A stretch of 64,000 bases of DNA from Phycobacter sedimenti (GTDB lineage Bacteria; Pseudomonadota; Alphaproteobacteria; Rhodobacterales; Rhodobacteraceae): contig NZ_JBBVGR010000002.1 in assembly GCF_038148855.1 (NCBI RefSeq), positions 186,001 through 250,000 on the forward strand, in the 5' to 3' direction. The number at the start of each line of letters is the position of its first letter. Position 1 is the stretch's first letter. The notes beneath the pieces are model-generated. The model saw nothing but the letters and a program-made list of their open reading frames with translations, searched no databases and was not told the origin of the DNA. This document shows positions 58,936-64,000 of the stretch, one piece after another. The position numbers and the translations under genes are program-made.

Positions 58936-58974
58936 ATCTTGCGTTTCAGAGGTGAAACCGAAGCGTTCAAGGGA

Positions 58975-60138
58975 TCAGCCGCCCGGGGCGGGTGGCGGCG
59001 GAGGCGGCGGCAGGATGGTAAAAAGCTGCGCCAGTTCGGTCACATCTCCTGCGCGCTGCCATCCGTCCTGACCGGGAGTCCAGACATAGGTCTCGCGTTT
59101 GAGCTGCCCTTCCTGCGCCATACGGCCAAGGCGTGCTTTCGAGTAGGGCCCTGTGGTCTGTCCATTCTCGGCGATGTGCCAGACGTGCTCCACCGGCGGT
59201 GGCGGCGGAGCGACCGGTGCGGCCTGGGGGTGGGCCTGCGCAGCAGCGGGCGCGGGGCGGGGGCCCCAAGGGCCGGCGGGTTGACCCGCTGCGCCCTGTG
59301 CCACCTGCTGTGCCATCGCCATGCCCATGCCCATGCCAAGACCCGCGCCCATGCCGCTGTTTGGCGTGCGCGCGGCGGCATCCATCGCCTCGGCCGCTGC
59401 AAACTGCGTGTACCGGCCCAAGTCCCCGATGATGCCCATCTGGGTGCGCCGGTCCATGGCCTGCTCCACCGCGGGCGGCAGGGAAATGTTCTCGATATAG
59501 AGCTCCGGGATGGACAGGCCGTATTCCGCCACCGTTGCCGAGATTTCTGCAGCGACCAGCTTGCCCAGATCTGCGGTATTGGCCGCCATGTCCAGCACCG
59601 GAATGCCCGAGCCTGCCACCACCCGGCTGAATTCCTGCACGATGATGTTGCGGATCTGGAAGCTGATTTCGTCCATGGTGAACTCACCATCGGTGCCGAC
59701 AATCTCGGTCAGGAACCGCGCCGGATCGACCACCCGCACCGAGTAGCTGCCAAAGGCGCGCAGGCGCACCGGCCCGAACTCCGGGTCGCGGCAGATGATC
59801 GGGTTCTTGGTGCCCCATTTCAGATCGTTAAACCGCGTGGTGCTGACGAAATAGACCTCGGATTTGAAAGGGGATTGAAACCCGTGGTCCCAGTGCTGCA
59901 GCGTCGTCATCACCGGCATGTTGTTGGTCTCAAGCATATAAAGACCGGGGGTAAAAACATCGGCGAGTTGCCCCTCATGGACAAAGACCGCCGCCTGACC
60001 TTCGCGCACCGTCAGCTTGGCGCCATACTTGATCTCATGACCTTCGCGTTCAAAGCGCCAGACCATGGTATCGCGGGTATCATCCACCCAGTGGATGACG
60101 TCGATGAACTCTCCGGTCAGGAAGTCGAAAATACCCAT
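58975..60138 (-). CDS. SPFH/Band-7 scaffold protein with C-terminal GYF-type domain
   Basis: A 387-residue protein like Bacillus YdjI. The SPFH part covers about 20-250 (AKLTVREGQAAVFVHEGQLADVFTPGLYML, VRLRAFGSYSVRVVDP, LGKLVAAEISATVAEYGLSI). A Gly/Met and Pro/Ala-rich linker follows, then a GYF_2 domain at about 315-370 (VWHIAENGQTTGPYSKARL). SPFH proteins form membrane-linked scaffolds; GYF domains bind proline-rich peptides, and the proline-rich N-terminus of the neighbouring zinc-ribbon protein is a possible partner. Fourth from the start of the main run, between the DUF2927 and zinc-ribbon genes. Confidence 0.88.
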   Translation of the reverse strand: MGIFDFLTGEFIDVIHWVDDTRDTMVWRFEREGHEIKYGAKLTVREGQAAVFVHEGQLADVFTPGLYMLETNNMPVMTTLQHWDHGFQSPFKSEVYFVSTTRFNDLKWGTKNPIICRDPEFGPVRLRAFGSYSVRVVDPARFLTEIVGTDGEFTMDEISFQIRNIIVQEFSRVVAGSGIPVLDMAANTADLGKLVAAEISATVAEYGLSIPELYIENISLPPAVEQAMDRRTQMGIIGDLGRYTQFAAAEAMDAAARTPNSGMGAGLGMGMGMAMAQQVAQGAAGQPAGPWGPRPAPAAAQAHPQAAPVAPPPPPVEHVWHIAENGQTTGPYSKARLGRMAQEGQLKRETYVWTPGQDGWQRAGDVTELAQLFTILPPPPPPPAPGG

Positions 60139-60185
60139 CTGTCAGGTCCTCTTCATGTCGTGTTCAAGGGCGCGTGCCGCCGGTT

Positions 60186-61160
60186 TCAAAGGGGCTGCCC
60201 CATCAGTTCGCGGGCAATGATACGGGTAATGGGGCGCGCCTCTTCGGCGCTCATGCCCGTGGTCAGGCGTGGATCGTAAAGCATCTGCAGCAGCTTTTCG
60301 TCATGGCTGGTGAGAAAAGCAAATTCGTCATCATCGTTGAAGATGGAAGGGCGCGCCTTGGGGCTGTCGTTCAAGAGGCCCAGCCCTTGGGCGATTTCCT
60401 CGTGAATGCAACTGTTGCGCACCAGGTCCGGGTGCTCGGCGCGGATAAGCGCAACGCCGCGTATGTAGTCAAAGGGGCTGCTTTGCGCGCCGCCCGCGAG
60501 CACAAAGCAATAGTGCGTGCGCGGCGGGTCCACGAATAACTGGAAATCGCCTTGGCTGATGTTCGGCAAAAGGGCACGCACGCGATCAGCCACAAAGGCA
60601 CCGTCATCCTTGCCTGCAAAGATCACGTGAAAATTCGCGCGTCTTTGCACGGCGGAAATGGGATGTTTGGTGATCCGGCCCAGCCTTGCGGCAAAGCTGG
60701 CCACCCGTTCATTGTCCACAAGACGCTGGCCATCCGGCACCGATGGGCCGAACTCGGCTTGAATGCGGACCGGTCCCGACCAGCGCGACAGGCCGCCGGT
60801 CGCACCGCCACCACGGCCCGCGTATTCGTTGTAAAAGGAAATGGCTTCGAAATTCGTCGCCAGATCTTCGGCATCGTAGGGCGTGTCCGGGCCTCCGCCA
60901 TCGGTGCGCAGCAGGCCCCGCGTCAACAGATCCTGCTGCAAGACGCGGTAGTACTGTCGCAGCTCGGCGCTGGCTGCGGATGGGGCAGCCGGGACGGACA
61001 GGGAAGCCGGGCGTGGTTTTGGAACCAGAGACTCCCCGCGCCCTGCGGGCATGCATCCCATCGCGAGGAAACCGAGGCCCAACGCCAGAAGGCGGCCACC
61101 CTGCCGTAGGGCCCTTGGCCCTTGTTCGGAGCCTCCGATATATGATGCCGACTTTGCCAT
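60186..61160 (-). CDS. DUF2927 lipoprotein
   Basis: A 324-residue DUF2927 protein. The N-terminus has a hydrophobic stretch with a lipobox-like Cys (LLALGLGFLAMGCMP), so it is probably lipid-anchored at the periplasmic face. The domain contains SGPVRIQAEFGP, the NFHVIFAGKDDG strand, and a conserved CIHEEIAQGLGLLND segment, whose HExxxG arrangement recalls metallopeptidase helices. ATG 61160 lies four bases after the telA stop. A longer frame to 61238 would overlap telA and is not needed. No role is established. Confidence 0.78.
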   Translation of the reverse strand: MAKSASYIGGSEQGPRALRQGGRLLALGLGFLAMGCMPAGRGESLVPKPRPASLSVPAAPSAASAELRQYYRVLQQDLLTRGLLRTDGGGPDTPYDAEDLATNFEAISFYNEYAGRGGGATGGLSRWSGPVRIQAEFGPSVPDGQRLVDNERVASFAARLGRITKHPISAVQRRANFHVIFAGKDDGAFVADRVRALLPNISQGDFQLFVDPPRTHYCFVLAGGAQSSPFDYIRGVALIRAEHPDLVRNSCIHEEIAQGLGLLNDSPKARPSIFNDDDEFAFLTSHDEKLLQMLYDPRLTTGMSAEEARPITRIIARELMGQPL

Positions 61161-61164
61161 CGGG

Positions 61165-62355
61165 TCAGGTCGGAACGGCCGTGCCCGTGTTGTCTCCGAT
61201 CCCATCGCGCCGTGCCTTTGCCGCTGCCAGCGTGTCACGCAGGTCCGCTTCCATCTTCTTGAGGTCTTCCTCGGCGGCGGCGCGTTTGGCCTTTCCTTCG
61301 TCAGCGATCTGCAGGCTTTCCTGGATGGTGCCGATCAGATCCGCGTTGGCCTGTTTCACGGCCTCAATGTCAAAGACACCGCGTTCCATTTCCTGACGGA
61401 TCATCTTGTTGCTTTCACGCAGATTGGCGGCGTTCGATGTGAGCAGCTCATTCGTCAGGTCATTGGCATCGCGCACCGCGGCGGCGGCCTCGGCCGAGCG
61501 CTGGATCGTGACGGCCTGCGCCAGCTGCGTCTCCCACAGAGGCACGGTGTTGACGAGGGTCGAGTTAATCTTGGTGACCAGCGACTTGTCGTTTTCCTGA
61601 ACCAGGCGGATCGACGGCAGCGATTGCATCGTGACCTGACGGGTCAGTTTCAGATCGTGCACCCGGCGCTCCAGGTCGTCCCGCGCGGCACGCAGATCGC
61701 GCAGCTCTTGTGCACGGATGACCTGATCGGCCTCGGCAGCGGCCTGCACGGCCGCTTCGAGCGCCGGAATGTCGTTGCTGTCGAGATCTGCAAGTTTGGC
61801 TTCACCTGCCGCGATGTAGAGCGCCAGCTCATCGTAGAAATCGAGGGTTTTCTCATAAAGCAGGTCGAGCGACTTGATGTCTTTCAGCAGCGTGTGCTCG
61901 TGCCCCAGAAGATCGTCGGTGATCTTGTCAATCTGCGCCTGAATGGTTTCGTAGCGGGCTGTGAACTTGGCGAAAGGCGCGGCGCGGCCCAAAAGGCGTT
62001 CCCAGAAGGTCGGCTTGCGGCGTACATCCAGCTCGGACACCGAAAAGCCCCGGATCGTGGTGACAATATCGCGCAGGGAGTCGCCGGCCGGGCCGACGTC
62101 CTTGTTGCGCACATCGGCCAGCATTGCCTGGCTGATCGTCTGCAGTTCGGCCTGCGCGCCAGATCCGAACCCGATGATCGAGTTGCTGTCGCTCATGTCG
62201 ATCTCGCCGATGCGCTTGTGGATCGCTTCGCTGGTGGCGGCATCCGCCTGCGCCAGGGGCGGCACATCGCCCGCCGGGACCGGAAGTTCCACAGCGGTCA
62301 CCTCGGTGACGAGGGCTTCGGCCTCAAGGGCTTTTTTCTGAACGGTCTCGGACAT
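61165..62355 (-). CDS. Toxic-anion-resistance protein TelA family
   Basis: A 396-residue, mostly coiled-coil cytosolic protein. Family features are IIGFGSGAQAELQTISQAML, VRNKDVGPAGDSLRDIVTTIRGF, the LGRAAPFAKFTARYETIQAQIDKI segment, and QENDKSLVTKINSTLVNTVPLWETQLAQAV. TelA proteins were linked to tellurite and cell-wall-stress tolerance and travel with XpaC in many genomes; the biochemical activity is unknown. ATG 62355 has GAGGA upstream. It lies 25 bp after xpaC. Confidence 0.9.
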   Translation of the reverse strand: MSETVQKKALEAEALVTEVTAVELPVPAGDVPPLAQADAATSEAIHKRIGEIDMSDSNSIIGFGSGAQAELQTISQAMLADVRNKDVGPAGDSLRDIVTTIRGFSVSELDVRRKPTFWERLLGRAAPFAKFTARYETIQAQIDKITDDLLGHEHTLLKDIKSLDLLYEKTLDFYDELALYIAAGEAKLADLDSNDIPALEAAVQAAAEADQVIRAQELRDLRAARDDLERRVHDLKLTRQVTMQSLPSIRLVQENDKSLVTKINSTLVNTVPLWETQLAQAVTIQRSAEAAAAVRDANDLTNELLTSNAANLRESNKMIRQEMERGVFDIEAVKQANADLIGTIQESLQIADEGKAKRAAAEEDLKKMEADLRDTLAAAKARRDGIGDNTGTAVPT

Positions 62356-62380
62356 CAACGGCGTTCCTCAGGTCAAAGTG

Positions 62381-63295
62381 TCAGTTGCGGTCCAGCTGGA
62401 CCCCTTCGCGCTGCAGACGATCCCGCAGCACATCGATTTCAATGGTCAGGTCACTGCGGTCTTCGAGCAGCATCTTCTGTGTGCGGGCCGCAAAATTCTT
62501 TTCCAGATCGTCCAGCAGGGCAAGATAATCCTTGCGGGCCTCGGCATCGCGGCTGCGCGAGAAAATGTCGGCGAACTTGATTGTGGCATCGCGCGCGCCC
62601 TGCAGGTAGACGGTCAGATACTTGCGGGCACCGGTCAGATCGCGCGGGTCTTCCTCGATGGTGCGGAACATCTCGCGGGCGACCGACTGGAAACGTTCGA
62701 CACGGGCCTCGAGATCCCGGTCCTGCGCGCGCAGCGCCGCATCGCGCATGGCGTTTAGGTAAGCTTCGGCCTCATCCACGGCGCGGGCGACGCGGCTTTG
62801 CTGGAAATCATCGACACCCTCAACGCCCTTGTCCTGCAAGGGATCGATCCCGAAAGCCGTCATGTGCAGGCCCGTGGCCGCCAGGCCATAGACAGCGGCG
62901 ACAAGGATCCCCGGCTCTGCTTTCCAAGCGGCCAGCGCGGCACCGGCGCCGGTCAGGATCGAGGCGAGAATCTTGCGGGGCAGTGCCGGTTTGCGCGCCA
63001 CCTTGCGGGCGGCAAAGGCTGTCTCCGCGCGCAGGCCTTCGCGCAACAGGAAAGCGGCCCCGGTCCACAGCGCGGCCGCCGTTCCCCCAAGGGCCAGTCC
63101 CGTCGCGCCATCGTTCAGCGACAGAAGCAGCAACACGCCACCCGGCACGAACATCGTGTTGGCGCGTGCGCCGACCGGATCGACCTTGGCATTGCGGAAT
63201 GAAGTTCCTTTGGGCGCGGCGTTTCCTGCGGATGAGGCGTTCGATTGATCCGATCCGCCGTCCGGGCTGTACTTGCCGCCATACCTCAGAGCCAT
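62381..63295 (-). CDS. XpaC-family protein (5-bromo-4-chloroindolyl phosphate hydrolysis family)
   Basis: A 304-residue XpaC protein, the usual partner of TelA. A polar N-terminus is followed by two pairs of hydrophobic segments (about 50-90 and 110-145; FVPGGVLLLLSL, ILASILTGAGAALAAW, GILVAAVYGLAATGLHM). A long helical cytosolic domain with coiled-coil character follows (SRVARAVDEAEAYLNAM through the C-terminus). The name comes from an old phosphatase screen; the sequence shows no phosphatase motif. Two bases separate it... more exactly, its ATG at 63295 starts four bases after the stop of a 24-residue membrane peptide, implying tight coupling. Confidence 0.85.
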   Translation of the reverse strand: MALRYGGKYSPDGGSDQSNASSAGNAAPKGTSFRNAKVDPVGARANTMFVPGGVLLLLSLNDGATGLALGGTAAALWTGAAFLLREGLRAETAFAARKVARKPALPRKILASILTGAGAALAAWKAEPGILVAAVYGLAATGLHMTAFGIDPLQDKGVEGVDDFQQSRVARAVDEAEAYLNAMRDAALRAQDRDLEARVERFQSVAREMFRTIEEDPRDLTGARKYLTVYLQGARDATIKFADIFSRSRDAEARKDYLALLDDLEKNFAARTQKMLLEDRSDLTIEIDVLRDRLQREGVQLDRN

Positions 63296-63299
63296 GCGC

Positions 63300-63374
63300 T
63301 CAGCCTCCCACGATCCAGCCGGTGCTCAGGCCGAACATCAGGATCATCAGGGCTGCAAAGGCGACTTTCTGCAC
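63300..63374 (-). CDS. 24-residue membrane micropeptide upstream of xpaC
   Basis: From GTG 63374, with GGGGGAG six bases upstream, the frame encodes QKVAFAALMILMFGLS then TGWIVGG and stops at TGA 63302-63300, four bases before the xpaC ATG. One Lys at the N-terminus, then about 20 hydrophobic residues: a single membrane span. The ribosome-binding site is the strongest in the neighbourhood and placement as first gene of the cassette suggests it is translated. No family is known to me. Confidence 0.55.
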   Translation of the reverse strand: MQKVAFAALMILMFGLSTGWIVGG

Positions 63375-63461
63375 GCGGGCTCCCCCAGGAGTTAGGTTTA
63401 CATGTCCGAAATCTAAGAGATGAGGCGCGCGCTTACTAGGGGGAAGTCTGTTCCAGATGCC

Positions 63462-64000
63462 TCAGCGCCGGGGATTTTTGCCGATTGGCCCTTTTCCGGG
63501 GCGGGATGGGCCCTTTGCCCCCGGACGAGGTTTCTTTCCACTCGCGGGCTTGTCCCTTTGATCCGGTTTTGATCCCCGAACACCCGCTTTGGGGCCTGGT
63601 TTGCCGCGCTCCATGTCTTCGCCGCGATAGGGAGGCGGTGTTTTTCCAGATGTTTTGCGACCGGGACGCGCGCCTCGGGTGGGTTTGGCCCGCGCTGCCG
63701 CGCCCGATGTGTCCGCGCTTTCCGGCTCAAGACCCAGCTGATCGCGGATCACGCGGGAGCGCAGTTCTTCGACCTCTCCGGGTTTCAGTGACCCAAGCTG
63801 GAAGGGGCCGTATGAAAGCCGCAAAAGGCGGTTCACCGAAAAGCCGATATCCTCAATAGCGCGGCGGATCTCGCGGTTCTTGCCTTCGCGCAGGCCCACG
63901 GTCAGCCAGGCGTTGGCGCCTTGCTGGCGGTCCAGGGTCACGATCATCGGCTGGAACTTTTCGCCCTCGATCACCAGCCCCTTTCGCAGCGGTTCGAAAT
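63462..64000 (-). CDS. rRNA pseudouridine synthase (RsuA/RluB family), 5' end outside window
   Basis: The C-terminal part of an RsuA/RluB/RluE-type enzyme that isomerises a uridine in rRNA. Visible are LRKGLVIEGEKFQPM, the NAWLTVGLREGKNREIRRAIEDIGFSVNRLLRLSYGPFQLG core, and a long basic, Pro/Gly/Lys-rich tail (about the last 90 residues), common in alphaproteobacterial members and likely RNA-binding. The catalytic Asp region lies beyond position 64000. The frame is open to the window edge. Eighty-seven bases separate its stop from the micropeptide start. Confidence 0.9.
   Translation of the reverse strand, partial: FEPLRKGLVIEGEKFQPMIVTLDRQQGANAWLTVGLREGKNREIRRAIEDIGFSVNRLLRLSYGPFQLGSLKPGEVEELRSRVIRDQLGLEPESADTSGAAARAKPTRGARPGRKTSGKTPPPYRGEDMERGKPGPKAGVRGSKPDQRDKPASGKKPRPGAKGPSRPGKGPIGKNPRR

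Overview
The window is a chromosomal stretch of a marine Roseobacter-group alphaproteobacterium (Rhodobacterales). The grounds are the high G+C content, a class I lysyl-tRNA synthetase, a SAM-II riboswitch before metZ, FnrL-type boxes, two TRAP/ABC-rich catabolic operons, Hint-domain RTX proteins and a DMSP-demethylase-like gene. Genus cannot be fixed from the sequence alone. No phage, insertion sequence, CRISPR array or rRNA operon is present. Two tRNAs are found (Cys-GCA and Gly-TCC).

Layout. 1-11.2 kb is a housekeeping block: an EamA permease (cut by the window edge), yciB, a YfcG-type glutathione transferase, riboswitch-controlled metZ, folE2, a phasin/histone-H1-like protein behind a PhaR-type operator, trkH, lysC and ptsP. 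A 744-bp gene-free, partly AT-rich segment with DnaA-box-like nonamers follows. 11.97-19.1 kb is a CoA-dependent aromatic pathway: 2-aminobenzoyl-CoA monooxygenase/reductase (or salicylyl-CoA 5-hydroxylase), SDR, MarR regulator, crotonase, acyl-CoA dehydrogenase and aryl-CoA ligase. It is preceded by tandem palindromes that look like MarR operators.

19.7-28.2 kb, after tRNA-Cys, is one long minus-strand operon: TRAP transporter dctQ-dctM-dctP, M81 metallohydrolase, fold-III PLP enzyme, a nested 38-codon ORF, KDPGal-type aldolase, KdgK-type kinase and RidA. A divergent RpiR regulator and paired operator-like repeats sit at its head. I read it as uptake and deamination of an amino-sugar acid, followed by Entner-Doudoroff-type cleavage. 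28.3-31.7 kb holds an intact DmdA-like gene, an Lrp regulator and, just downstream, the wreckage of an acyl-CoA synthetase, a crotonase and an OsmC-like gene.

31.9-49.7 kb is a mixed region: FnrL-box usp, an antibiotic-biosynthesis-monooxygenase-like protein, a putative outer-membrane barrel, a HugZ-like protein, a large beta-helix protein, DUF4864, lysK, TerB, a lipoprotein, an RTX-Hint exoprotein, cbiX, tRNA-Gly, an ABC exporter, an acyl-CoA synthetase, an esterase, and a YARHG/DUF4453 gene split by an amber codon. 49.7-55.7 kb is a peptide-class ABC importer operon with a cytoplasmic phosphodiesterase-type enzyme. 56-57.7 kb has dtd, a nitroreductase and hsp20, the last two divergent around an FnrL box.

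57.8-63.4 kb is a membrane-stress cassette: zinc-ribbon membrane protein, SPFH-GYF protein, DUF2927 lipoprotein, TelA, XpaC and an unannotated 24-residue membrane peptide. The window ends inside an rRNA pseudouridine synthase gene. Two systems deserve priority: the TRAP/amino-sugar-acid operon and the SPFH-TelA-XpaC cassette with its micropeptide.
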